Origin: Platanthera guangdongensis | Taxonomy: Eukaryota > Streptophyta > Magnoliopsida > Asparagales > Orchidaceae | Direction of reading: 5' to 3' | NCBI GenBank assembly: GCA_039583875.1 | Contig: CM077166.1 | Coordinates: 92,130,564 to 92,194,563, forward strand | Length of the DNA: 64,000 nt | Part shown: positions 11,611 to 23,382 of the stretch, one piece after another | How the letters are laid out: each line of letters opens with the position of its first letter | How positions within the stretch are numbered: the stretch's first letter is position 1 | Notes under the pieces: generated by a model | Seen by the model: only the letters and a program-made list of their open reading frames with translations | Databases searched by the model: none | Told to the model about the DNA's origin: nothing | Position numbers and translations under genes: made by a program

Positions 11611-11746
11611 AGCTTTCTTCATGGTGACCGGCTGATCCAGTTTCTAACAACCTTCTGACAGCTCTGACAGTAGCAGTTGACCGGTTGAAATGGCAGCTGT
11701 CAAGTCATCCAGTCACTTCTTGAAATCTCTGTCACTGTCTGAAAGT

Positions 11747-12532
11747 GTCGAGACAGATAGTCATTATGTGTCGACACAAATAGACTAAGTGTCGACACAA
11801 GTAGACTAAGTGTCGACACTAGCCTTCATGGTGTCGACACAACTCCTTGTGTTGATGTAACATCTTCTTGACACTGCTTCTTCAGAATGTGTCGACACTG
11901 ATCCTGTGTGTCGACACAAGCCTTCTGTTGAATGTGTCGACACTGGTTGAGTGTGTCGACAAAAATACTTCTTCAATACTTAGTTGATTTCTGTTGTGTG
12001 TCGATACAACTCCTTTGTGTCGACACATCTTCTTGTGTTGAGACTTTGCTAAGTGTCGACACATCTCCTTTGTGTCGACACATTCCTTCATGTGTTGAAA
12101 CTTTGCTGAGTGTCGACACATCTCCTTTGTGTCGATACTTGTACTTAAACTTTGTTGAAGTTTGCTGACTGTCGACATAGCTTCCTGGTGTCGACACATG
12201 TACTTGAACTTTGTTGATGTTTGCTGAGTGTCGACACAGCCTCCTAGTGTCGATACATGTACTTGAACTTTATTGAAGTTTGCTGAGTGTCGACACAGCC
12301 TCCTAGTGTCGACACTTTTGCTGTCGACAAAGTTTCTCTGGGTATCGACATTGCTTCTAAGTGTCGCCACTGATTATGTAGACAATTCTTCACTGTGTGT
12401 CGACACTTTCCTTCTGGTGTCGACTCTGCCTTCCTGGTGTCGACACAATTACTCCAAGTGTCGACACAGCTTCTCTAGGTGTCGACACAAGCCTTCTTAA
12501 GTGTCGACACTTTTCTTCTGGGTGTCAACACA
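11747..12532 (-). repeat. GTGTCGACAC palindrome array in Copia-2 U3 (3' LTR)
   Basis: About twenty exact GTGTCGACAC decamers and several one-base variants are spaced roughly 20-40 bp apart over 790 bp. Intervening bases are T/C-rich on the plus strand and partly repeated. Frames reading VDT or CRH repeats are by-products of the decamer. Confidence 0.93.
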
Positions 12533-12676
12533 TGGACTTAGAAACTTTTATGCTTTCCCTGCAATTACTTAACCTGCACAAATAAACTCAAAGCACATCA
12601 AATACATCTTGATGTATATCATTGAGTAGGGTGAGGCTTCTTCAAATCAGGTACATATATTCCAATGTACACAACA

Positions 12677-12697
12677 ATCTCCCCCTATTTGGAGAAG
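12677..12697 (-). promoter_or_regulatory. Copia-2 polypurine tract
   Basis: Minus strand reads CCAAATAGGGGGAGAT directly before the 3' LTR. This is the plus-strand primer for reverse transcription. Confidence 0.85.
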
Positions 12698-12948
12698 TCA
12701 TAACCCTTAGTCAATGATATACACCATACATAATAAATTCTCAGTATGATGTAAAACAGTATTATATGACAGGGAAAATATTAAACATGTATAACCAAAA
12801 CATGTATAATCAATTATCTCAGAACAATAATGTAATAAATTGAAGATATAACATTGTTCTTACAACTCCAAATATTTTCATTAATCAAAAGTTTACATAG
12901 AGTTAAAAGCAAATGATTACAAATTATAAACTTAAGAAAATTTCTATC

Positions 12949-15779
12949 CTATGGCTGCTCAGGCTCCTTGATAACAATCCTCTTTCCAGATTGAATCTTT
13001 GCTTGAACTGGAGCTTCATTGTCATCAATAGGCTTCTTCCCTTTGAGATCTTTCTTTTTCAGCTCTTCAGCCTTTATCTTCTGCCTTTCAAAATAGTGAT
13101 AAGGCTTAGGGAAATACTTGCTTGGCTCCTGTGCATTAGGAGGTAGCTTTCCCAATTTAGCCTTCCTTCTATATTGTACTATGGCCTCTTGCCTATTCTC
13201 ATATTTTCTCCACTCCTGTTCAGAATACCATTTGCCTCTATCCAGGATATTGTCCTTAGCAGCCTTCCAAGCAGTCAATATGATATTCCTGGATGTGGGG
13301 CTCCATTGTTCAAAATCTGGCCTTAATTCAGCTTGCTCTCTGAACCTTTTCTTAGATAATTGGGCCTCTTGTTCTTTTAGAAATGTCTCTTGCTCTTTTA
13401 AGATTGCCTCTAGCACAGGCTGGACTACCTTCTCAAGAATAATATTCCGATTACCCTCATGAGGACTATACATAGACTGTACCTCGTGATGTATCATGTC
13501 AAAATCTGCAGGAGGATATATCACTTGAGCCACTTCAGCTTGCTCTCGTCCAAAGTATGCAGGATTTATTCTAGACTCTGCCACATTGTCATCATCATAT
13601 AAGGGTGGATATCCAAGGGTAGCTCTGATGGAGTTTGAAATCCATTTGGCATGAACAGAGCCGGCTTTGACTAGTACCCTCTCCCCCTTTATGACTTCTC
13701 TCTCTATGTGATCCCTAAGATCATCTTTCTGGAATCTGATTTGAGCATTTAAATAATTAACTCCATCCTTATAAAAAGGTTTTAACCTTTGTAGCTTGTC
13801 AGTAATTGCCTTCTGAGAATCTTCAATGGCAGTTTTCACAGCAGTGAGACTCTCTTGTAATTTCTTATCAAATTCTTCTTTGGCAGAGGCACTTACTGCA
13901 GACTGTGCAGTAGCTATATTTTTCATTTCAGTTACAATGACATTATGTGAAGCAGTGAGATTATCATTCATCCTTATCTGGTTTTCCATGACATAGCCTT
14001 GTTTGACTGCCAGATCATCAATCTGTTTCTTGAGATTCTCTTGATGAGTAGCCAGATAGACTACTGCATTTCCTCCTTTATGGAATCAGCAGTTATTTCC
14101 TTTTTGTTTTAATTCACGTCAAATCTTATAGATTTGATGTCTTGTGATAGATCAAATTGCAGGGATTTATGCCCTTCATCCATATACTTTTCTAAAGCTT
14201 TTCTTTGCTCATCTAGCTTAATCTGCAAAGCCACCATCAGTGAACTATATTCAGTAGATGGGGCAGGCTGTGGAGCAAGTGTCTGCAGTGCTTTCTTGTA
14301 GTTCTGGCTTCTTCTCTTGAAGACTTGAAATTTCCTTTTCTTGGCTCTAGCAGCCTCTTCATCCTCTGAAGCAGAAGTGCTAGCAATATCTACTCTATCC
14401 TTAGGACTAGGAGGTAAATCCTTCTCAGTCCTTGGTAGCTCTTCAGCATTCCTATGCTCCTCAGGCTCTTGTCTAGCAGTCTCCTCTACATGCTCCCCCT
14501 CAATATTGACTTTCTCCCCCTCAACAGCTGCTATTTCTCTCTCAAGATTTGTTTGTACAAGATCAGGGAACAGCTCTTCTAAAGTAAACTCATGTTGAGG
14601 TTAGATTGGTGAATCTCTGTGCTCAGGAGCATCTGTTTCCATTTTATCAGCAATAGATGTGTCCTCTATGACAACATCTTCGGGTGGACTATGTATCTGT
14701 GTTTGCTGATTAACATCAGGTAATGAGTCAGTCAAAACTTCATCCTCAAAATGAAAATTGAATTGATTAACTTCAGTGATTACCTCCAGTATTATTTGGG
14801 TAGCCCTTTCACTCTCTAGTTGAGTTGGCTCTTCCACATGTAGAGGCTCCCCCTAGAGTGGATCCAGGTGAATTGGGCTAGCTGAGGGTAACTCCCCCTG
14901 CCTCTGTGCATCTTCTTGTCTTGCTGGTGACTATCCAACATTTCTTCCCTCTTCATCATCAGAACTAAACACCACTTGCTCTTCTGAGCTACTTGAGGAT
15001 TCTTGAGCCACAATGGTTGTCTTCTTCTTCTTCTTCTTCTTCTGAGGTGTTGCCTTTTCTGGAGTTAGCATCTCTTTTGTCAATACTCTATCCCACCTAG
15101 AGATAATCCTTACATCCATTCTCCTCATGTGGTTTATCTTTGAACCTGCAGCTTGATTCATCACTTCAGGTATACTTCCAGCTAGGTATAGACTCAGAAT
15201 TCTACCCAGATTGGGTTTCTTTAGGCTCTCTTTTATCTTATCAAACATGATTGCAGACCAATCAGTATTAAGGTTGAAAATTATCCTTGTCATTAGACTG
15301 AACATGTGAGCAGATATTCTATTATGCCCGCCAGGCTTGCTCAGTATTACTTTTCCTACTATTTCAGATAGAAACTTTCCTTGTATGTTCATCCCTTTTC
15401 TATTGAAAACTGATCCAATTTTCAGGTTTGAGTCTAACCCACACCATTTCAATGCCTCTCTAGTCTTAGAAGCAGATACATCTTCTTACTCTTTTGTTCT
15501 TGGTAGTTGAAGTACCTTTCTTAGACTTTTATGTGTGACCTTGACTTTTGTCTCATGGACTCTGGACTTAATCTTGAGTCCAGTATCATCAAGTGAGGCT
15601 GCACTCAAGAATTCAAGGACCTCGTTCTTCTAGATCTTGATAGGTTCTGATACAAGATACTCTAGTCCAGACTCAGCAATTAGGGTTACCACACCTTTGA
15701 TTTCTGGTTCTGTGTCATCAAAGGCGTGACGCACGAGATCATATCATTCGTTAATGTTCTCTTCTAGCTTGGGCGCCAT
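12949..15779 (-). pseudogene. Copia-2 third ORF (env-position ORF), decayed
   Basis: It lies between pol and the 3' LTR, the place of the extra ORF in SIRE-like copia elements. An ATG at 15777-15779 follows a pyrimidine-rich leader ending AAACCCTA. In-frame stops occur within the first 110 codons. The segment 14931-15452 (from about codon 110) ends in a Lys run and an acidic Ser/Glu tail, and further frames follow at 14601-15013. The last piece, 12949-13989 (346 aa), is charged with heptad-like N-terminal helices and a Lys-rich end. No signal peptide or membrane segment was seen. The N-terminal region looks related to that of the Copia-3 third ORF, by eye only. The function of such ORFs is not settled. 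Confidence 0.65.
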
Positions 15780-15879
15780 TAGGGTTTGAAGAAATTTTGA
15801 ATTTAGAGAAGAGAGATGTCGACACACAAGTTTGGTCTCGAAACTAAGGTGAGCGTATCGACAAACAATGTGGAAAACC

Positions 15880-15887
15880 TATTTATA
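15880..15887 (-). promoter_or_regulatory. Putative internal TATA box for Copia-2 third ORF
   Basis: Minus strand reads GGTATAAATAGG about 100 bp upstream of the third-ORF ATG at 15779. It lies directly downstream of a GTGTCGACAC array, and a TC-rich leader (TCTCTCTTCTCTAAA) follows it. This copies the array-then-TATA order of the LTR. No transcript evidence is available here. Confidence 0.5.
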
Positions 15888-15899
15888 CCTTTCTAAAAT

Positions 15900-16255
15900 T
15901 GAAGGTGAAAAGGCATGTTAACATACTTGAATTGTGTCGACACTGTTGAAAAGTGTCGACACTTACTTCTAATGTCTCGACAACTATGTGTCGACACAAA
16001 TATCGTCGACAGAATATATGTGTCGACACTTATACATATCAGCTCGACACTTAGTCGAGACTCTACTAAACTAATTCATTGTAAATCCTAAGTGTCGACA
16101 CCATGCTGTATGTGTTGACACCTACACTGCATGTGTCGACACTAATTCTCTGAAGTGTCGACACTGACTTTCTAGATGTGTCAACACCATTTCTCTGAAA
16201 TGTCGACACCACTTCTATCTGTCAACACAGACAACTCTGTGTGTCGACACTATTT
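15900..16255 (-). repeat. Internal GTGTCGACAC array between pol and third ORF of Copia-2
   Basis: More than ten GTGTCGACAC or one-base variants occur between the pol stop at 16280 and the third ORF. A few more lie at 15817-15860. The decamer is the same one that fills the element's own U3, but the sequence between decamers differs, so it is not a simple copy of the LTR. Confidence 0.88.
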
Positions 16256-16279
16256 TACTTAGCCAATTTTTATAAACTA

Positions 16280-19200
16280 TTATAAGTTTATCATCCCTAA
16301 TTCAATTTTAAACTTATTGAATTTGGTTTCATCTAAGGGCTTAGTATACATATCAGCTAACTGATTATCTGTATTTATATACTCTAAGGAAATGTCTCCT
16401 TTTTCTACATGTTCTCTTAGAAAATGGTATTTTATTTCTATGTGCTTAGTCCTACTATGGGAGATAGGATTATTTGCAATAGAAATGACACTAGTAGAAT
16501 CACAAAATAAAGGTGTTCTACTTACTTGAATACCATAATCTTCTAGCTGGTGTTGTATCCATAGTAGTTGTGTACAGTAGCTTCCTACAGCAACATACTC
16601 TGACTCTGCTGTAGAGATAGCCACACTTGTTTGTTTCTTGCTACTCCATGACACCAGCCTTCCACCTAGAAATTGACAGGTTCCTGTGGTACTCTTTCTA
16701 TCTTCCTTGCAGCCTGCAAAATCTGCATCTAAATAACCTGTCAGTTCAAAATCTCCATTCCTAGGGTACCAAGGGCCTAGATAAGGTGTGCCCTTAAGAT
16801 ATCTCAAAATTCTTTTGACTACTGTCAAATGAGATTCTTTAGGGCAAGCTTGGTACCTAGCACAAACATATGTAGCATACATGATATCTGGTCTACTAGC
16901 AGTCAGATATAGTAGGGAGCCAACTATCCCTCTATACAAAGTTTCATCTACAGGTTTCCCTGCATCATCCTTGCTTAAAGACATTGTTGACCCCATAGGA
17001 GTTTTCATGGTAGTGAATGATTACATACCATACTTCCTTATCAATTCTAGGGTGAACTTAGACTGGCATATGGATAATCCATCTTCAGTCTGTCTAACTT
17101 GGAGACCCAAGAAGAACTTAAGTTCCCCCATACTGCTCATTTCAAATTGTCCTTGCATGAGTTTTGCAAACTTTCCGCAAAGACTAATTTCTGTAGACCC
17201 AAATATGATGTCATCTACATGTATTTGGACTAAGATAATCTTACCTCTGGATTCCCTAAGAAATAGAGTATTGTCTATTTCCCCCCTTGAGAATTTGTTC
17301 TCAATGAGGAAACTAGACAGGGTTTCATACCAAGCCCTAGGGGCTTGTTTTAACCCATACAAAGCCTTCCTAAGTCTATATACATAATCAGGTTTAAGAG
17401 AATCTACAAAACCTGATGGCTGCTCTACATAGACTTCTTCCTTCAGGTTTCCATTCAGAAAAGCTGACTTAACATTCATTTGATATACCTTAAATCCTTG
17501 ATATGTTGCATAGGCAAGGAACATACTTATTGCTTCCAGTATTGCTACTGGAGCAAAGGTTTGATCAAAATCAATACCTTCTTCCTGCCTATATCCTTTT
17601 GCAACTAGTCTAGCTTTATTCTTTATAATAATTCCATTCTCATCCAACTTGTTCCTAAAGATCCACTTAGTTCCAATAATGTTGTGGTCCTTTGGTTTAG
17701 GAACTAGCTCCCAGACCTTTCATCTTTTGAACTGGTTCAACTCCTCTTGCATGGCCTCAATCCAATGAGGGTCTAGGATTGCTTCTTCAAATTTCTTTGG
17801 CTCTACTATGGATAGAAAGCTGGAGTAGAGAACTGAACTTAGATTCCTGTTCCTTGTTTGTACCCCTTGTCTGAGATCTCCAATAATTTGATTGGCTGGA
17901 TGATCCTTTAAATGCCTATTTGCAGGAGGCAGCCTATCTTCAGGTTGTATACCTTCATTCTCTTCATCTAGTTGCATTTCTTGATCCTCTTTAGCTTCAA
18001 GAGTATCTTATACTCCTCCTGGACAGCAGCCACCATCTTCCACTTGCTGACTAGCAGTAGAACCTTCTGTTAAGGTAAGCTTCTCCATTCTCTAAGTTAC
18101 ACCTGTGGAGCTGCAAAAACACTTCTAGGCAATTCATTGTTAATGAGTCTAGCTTCATCAAAAACTACATGAACAGACTCTTCTACAACTTGAGTAATTA
18201 ATTTGTAGACCCTATAAGTCTTACTATTGTTATTGTACCCAACAAAGATCCCCTCTTGGGATTTGGCAGCAAACTTGGTTAGATAAGACTTACCATTATT
18301 AAGGATATAACACTTGCAACCAAAGATCCTGAAATAGGATAGATTTGGTTTTCTGCCCTTCACAATCTCATAGGGGGTCTTCTTGTGGCTCTTGGTGATA
18401 GTAGCCCTATTGATTACATGACATGCAGTATTAACTACCTCAGCCTAGAAATATTCTGGGAGAGAAGTGTCACTCAACAGGGTTCTACCAGCCTCTATCA
18501 AGGTTCTATTTTTCCTTTCATCAATACCATTTTGCTGAGGTGTTCTTGGTGAGGAAAATTCCTGAAAAATTCCAAACTCTTCACACAGTTTTGTCATACT
18601 TTCAGACTGAAATTCAGTACCATGGTCACTTCTGATTTTGCCCACTGTACTGTTCAATTCATTCTGAATTTGTTTAACAAAACTATACAAGATACTTGTT
18701 GTTTCAGATTTTTGCCTTAGGAAGAATACACAGGAATACCTTGAGTAGTCATCAACTACCACAAATGTATAGACCTTCCTACCTAAGCTGTGAACTGGCA
18801 TATGACCAAACAGATCCATATGCAAGAGGTATAGACACCTCACAACATCTTTGTTCTCAAGGCTATGAAAGGTGGATTTGGTCTGCTTGCCCTTTTGACA
18901 AGCTGAGCATATCCCAACCTTTATACACTTAACCTGAGGACCATTTCTCACTAACTCTTTGCTAAAGAGTTGGCCAATTATCTTATAGTTAAGATGAGCC
19001 AGCCTCTTGTGCCATTTAACATAATGTGAGACTTTCTCATCAGCTATAAGACAAATAGGAGAAACAATGTTCTCACACATAATGTCTAGACAATAGATAT
19101 TTCTCTTCCTATATCCTGTCAGAATGATCTTTTGATCACTTGACCTACTGATATGACAACCATCCTTGACAAATGAGATGTCATATCCTAAATCACTCAG

Positions 19201-19446
19201 CTGACTTATGCTAATGAGGTTATGTTTCAAGCCCTTTACATAAGCCACTTGAGTAATTGTAATTAGGTTGCTAGAAATGTTACCAAAGCCTTTGATGATT
19301 CCTTTTTCTGAACCACCAAAGGTAACTTTAGGACCATCCTTGATTGGTGTATAGTCCTTCAGCAATCCCCTAGTTCCAGTCATGTGCCTGGAACATCCAC
19401 TGTCCAAGTACCATATAGGGGCATGGCCACTTAGACTCACCTGCAA
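16280..19446 (-). pseudogene. pol: Copia-2 pol (PR-IN-RT-RH), multiple stops and one frameshift
   Basis: Protease WYLDSGCSRHMTG lies near 19370-19415. The integrase zinc region (HKRLAHLNYK, CSACQKGKQ) and core (VVDDYSRY, IRSDHGTEF) follow. A stop at 18445 replaces the Trp of EYFWAEA. A frameshift lies near 18060-18100. Reverse transcriptase has the box [10 protein letters not shown] near 17195-17225, with stops at 17720 and 17021. RNase H (ADFAGC, STAESEYVA, SHSRTKHIE) ends at 16280. The lineage is SIRE-like by its RNase H motifs. The copy is not functional. Confidence 0.92.
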
Positions 19447-19503
19447 AACATATTACTTAACCTTAAAACCCAAATAACTCTTGGGTCCTTGGTGCAAGTT
19501 AGT

Positions 19504-21492
19504 CTAACTTTTAACAAAACTACTTGTAGCTTTTCTAGCAGGCAGTTTGCTACTCTCCTTGACACTTGAATTGTGCCAGCAATCTATGGCAAAGTGGCCT
19601 ACCTTGCCACAACACCAGCACTCAAATCTGTTGTACCTTTGTTTAGGTATAACCCTGGCTGTTTTATCTACAGCAGGCTTCTTATTGAGTACTGGGGCTT
19701 TGCCCTTAGATTTGGACTTTACTGTCCAGGCAGGTTTTGTAAACCCCAATCCAGTTTTACCCTTAGCAGGTACAAACTCATCTATCAAATGTAGAACAGA
19801 TTTTAGTTTAGAAAAACTTGCTATAATATCCTTCTCCTTCTGAAGTCTAACCTCTAGATTCCTAATTTGATCATTCTTAAATGTAATAGTACCCATCTAA
19901 ATAACAGTAATGTTCTTCAGCCTGGCTATTTCATTTAGTTTTTGATCAAGCAACTTGTCTAAATCGGCAGCAGCCAATTTAAGACAAGCAATCTCCTTTG
20001 CCTGAGTTTTGGCCAAGGATTTGCTTCTCTTCAAGGCCTGCAACAAGTCCCTATATTCATCAATTAACTGATGAATATCTCCTTCAGATTTAGACCCACC
20101 CACATCACTTGATGCAGATGTATCTAATTCTGACTCAGTACTAGAAATTGAACTTGAAGAACAACTTAGTACCTTACTTGGTCCAGGCTGATCCTGGATT
20201 TTGTCTCCTTCAGATAAGACCATCAGCCCTTTGCACTGATTGTCCTCATACTCATAAATTGAGTTCATTAACTGCATGAACTCATCTTCCTCCTCTTCAG
20301 CAAACAATCCAATATATGCTTCAGCTTCTGAATCTGTTTCTGAAGATGACTGATCAGTCAAACTCTTATCCTTCTTGGCAACAAAGGACCTTTCCTTTTT
20401 GCCCTTGAACTGAGTCTTCTTCTTGTTAGTTGACTCTTTCCTCTTTTCTGGACAGTCAGCTACTATATGTCCTTGTCTATTGCAACAATAGCAAACTATC
20501 TTTGAGGATGTATTTTTACTTGGCTTGGACTTTCTTTTGTCATTCCTTGATGACTTCCTGTTCTGATAATAGTCATCTTTTGTCTGTGAAGTGGATGGCT
20601 TAGACCTCCACTGCTTCTTCTTCAGAAACTTTTGAAACTGCCTTGTAAAGGCAGCAAAATCCTCATCACTTTCACTGCTATCTGAGTTCTTGTTCTCTGA
20701 ATTTTCTGAAGCAGTATCAGCAACTATTTATGGTGGAGATGGAGACTTGCTTCTATACTTCCTAGTGGCTTCAGTCTTGAAGGCCACATCTCTTTCCTAA
20801 TGCTCCACTCTTGTAGTCTTCTCTTCCTCCTTTCTAACCATTAACTGCATTTCATAAGATAGCAGTTTTCCAAACAAGGTTGGAGGAGGTATATCAGCTA
20901 ATTTGGCCATTTCCCTAATGGCACAGATCTTGGTATCCCAGTCCTTAGTCAGGGATCTTAAAAACTTGTCATTCAGCTCATAGTTGCTGAATTCTCTTCC
21001 ATAGGACATCAACTCATTAACAATCCTATAGAATTTCTTGTAGCATTCAGTAATGCTATCAGACTTTCCTTGTCTGAAGCTTTCATACTCTTGATTTAAC
21101 AAGGACTTCCTGTCTTGTCTTACCTCTTCAGATCCCTCCATGTAAACTATTAGAGTGTCCCACATTTCTTTTGAGGTTTTACAATGTATTAGGTTCTGAA
21201 ATGTGGCATCATCAATTGCACTTATAATAATATTCTGGGCCCTCTTGTCCATAGTGGCCAGAATTATTTCATCTTTAGTCATTTCTGAATAGCCTTTGGG
21301 AGTTCTCTGATTTGCATCTAGAATGGAAATCTTCATTGGCACATATGGCCCTTCTTTGACTGTGATGTATATTCTTGGGTCAGATGCTTCCATAAAGAGT
21401 CTAACCTTCTCTTTCCATATGCCAAAAATTTCTTTTCTGCAGATTGGCAATTTCATGGATCCTAGCTCTTTGTGATTCTCAGTTAAACCCAT
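19504..21492 (-). pseudogene. gag: Copia-2 gag, in-frame stops
   Basis: It starts at 21492 with the copia gag domain (about 21490-20800). Stops at 20797 and about 20728 follow. A CCHC knuckle (CYCCNRQGHIVADC) lies near 20450-20495, then an acidic and Ser-rich stretch and a coiled-coil region. A stop at 19897 and a second knuckle (CWCCGKVGHFAIDC) near 19575-19625 come next. All pieces share one frame, which is also the protease frame; stops at 19504 and about 19465 separate gag from pol. A stop between gag and pol is known in SIRE elements, but here extra stops show decay. Confidence 0.88.
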
Positions 21493-21569
21493 TTTCTTGA
21501 TTCTTGATTATTCTGATTCTGCCTACAAAATCTTTACTCAGACTGTTATGTCCTTTTTGAGTAACCTCC

Positions 21570-21580
21570 CTCTGATACCA
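21570..21580 (-). promoter_or_regulatory. Copia-2 primer binding site (tRNA-iMet)
   Basis: Minus strand reads TGGTATCAGAG, complementary to the 3' end of plant initiator tRNA-Met, two bases after the 5' LTR end at 21583. Confidence 0.9.
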
Positions 21581-21582
21581 CT

Positions 21583-23382
21583 TGAAATAAATAGTGCCTA
21601 AACACCTAGAGGGGGGGGGGGTGAATAGGTGCACTTAATATTTTTAACTTTAAAGGCAGAAACACTAAATTATTAGACCTGTTTATGCAATTCTCTACAG
21701 CAATTCATCATCGATAACACAACAATCACAGAATTAATCACACACAGAGTACACACAGATTTTTATAGTGGTTCCCCAAGGTCTGGGTACATCCACTTTC
21801 CCCCTTCGCTTATCTAGTAGTGTACTAGATTCGGCCTAACTTCTCCACTTCTTCTCAGATCCTAAAATCTTACAACTCAGAACCCCAAATAGGTTCCTAC
21901 AACTAAGAGTGTCCCCACTCCTACAACTCAGGCACCAAGCCCTACCACTCAGTCTTCAACAAGACCTACACTCAGGCACAATAGCCCTACCTTAGCCTTC
22001 AACAAGGCCTACACTCAAAGAAATGATTCTCCTACACTCAGGCTCACAGGCCCTACCTCAGCCTTTATAGATTTAGGCTTACAACTCAGATCTATACAAG
22101 ATCCTATAGAAATTAGAAAATACAAAGTATATAACCACAACTCTGATAGAGAGAGATGAGTTGACTGGCTTCTTGATGAGTTCTTGGAAGAACATGGCAG
22201 AGATCAACCTCCCTTGGATTTCTTTAAAGCTTCTTGAATTAGAACACAGTAGGGTTGAATCTCCTGAAGATGATCTTTAATCAACTTCTGTCTTGAGATT
22301 CAGATCTCAATCTGAATCTAACTTAGCAGCCCGGTTCAGCAACTGCACTTCTTAGAAGGAGCTCTCTCTCTCCAACTTCTTAGATCTTCTGTTGAAGATC
22401 TTCTGTTGAAGATCTTCTCTAGTTTTAATCTTCTGATTGATTACTTCACTTGTTATTATGTGTCTCTCTTTCTTTTGCTGTTGAAGGAATAAGCCTTTAT
22501 ATAAGCTTTCTTCATGGTGACCGGCTAATACAGTTTCTAACAACCTTCTGACAGCTCTGACAGTAGTAGTTGACCGGTTGAAATGGCAGCTGTCAAGTCA
22601 TCCAGTCACTTCTTGAAATCTCTGTCACTGTTTGAAAGTGTCGAGACAGATAGTCATTATGTGTCGACACAAATAGACTAAGTGTCGACACAAGTAGACT
22701 AAGTGTTGACACTAGCCTTCATGGTGTCGACACAACTCCTTGTGTTGATGTAACATCTTCTCGACACTGCTTCTTCAGAATGTGTCGACACTGATCCTGT
22801 GTGTCGACACAAGCCTTCTGTTGAATGTGTCGACACTGGTTGAGTGTGTCGACAAAAATACTTTTTCAATACTTAGTTGATTTCTGCTGTGTGTCGACAC
22901 AACTCCTTTGTGTCGACACATCTTCTTGTGTTGAGACTTTGCTAAGTGTCGACACATCTCCTTTGTGTCGACACATTCCTTCATGTGTTGAAACTTTGCT
23001 GAGTGTCGACACATCTCCTTTGTGTCGACACTTGTACTTAAACTTTGTTGAAGTTTGCTGACTGTCGACATAGCTTCCTGGTGTCGACACATGTACTTGA
23101 ACTTTGTTGATGTTTGCTGAGTGTCGACACAGCCTCCTAGTGTCGACACATGTACTTGAACTTTGTTGAAGTTTGCTGAGTGTCGACACAGCCTCCTAGT
23201 GTCGATACTTTTGCTGTCGACAAAGTTTCTCTGGGTGTCGACACTGCTTCTAAGTGTCGACACTGATTATGTAGACAATTCTTCACTGTGTGTCAACACT
23301 GCCTGTATGTGTCGACACTTTCCTTCTGGTGTCGACTCTGTCTTCCTAGTGTCGACACAATTACTCCAAGTGTCGACACAGC
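21583..23382 (-). repeat. Copia-2 5' LTR, main part
   Basis: It matches the 3' LTR at 10705-12500 almost base for base and continues at 31743-31947 after a nested insertion. The TATA box is at 22497-22503. The palindrome array spans 22640-23382. The bases ACAGC at 23378-23382 are the target duplication of the nested solo LTR and recur at 31738-31742. Confidence 0.93.
22640..23377 (-). repeat. GTGTCGACAC palindrome array in Copia-2 U3 (5' LTR)
   Basis: Same array as in the 3' LTR. Several decamers that carry a substitution in one LTR are intact in the other; for example 12000-12010 reads GTGTCGATAC where 22893-22902 reads GTGTCGACAC. Confidence 0.9.

Larger units (their letters stand above)
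10705..12676 (-). repeat. Copia-2 3' LTR (1972 bp)
   Basis: On the plus strand it runs from TGAAAGAAATAG to GTACACAACA, so on the coding strand it starts TGTTGTG and ends TTTCA. It lies next to the polypurine tract and matches the 5' LTR copy at 21583 almost base for base. It contains the GTGTCGACAC array in U3 and a TATA box at 11604-11610. Confidence 0.94.

Noticed and set aside
11882..12370. 162-aa frame rich in VDT and CRH repeats (also 22775-23263)
   Set aside because: It is a read-through of the GTGTCGACAC decamer in the LTR; both strands are open because the motif is palindromic and contains no stop.
11747..12532. Regularly spaced short palindromes that look like a CRISPR array
   Set aside because: The setting is plant retrotransposon LTRs. 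Spacing is uneven, the sequence between repeats is itself repeated, and the same array is in both LTRs. No cas genes.
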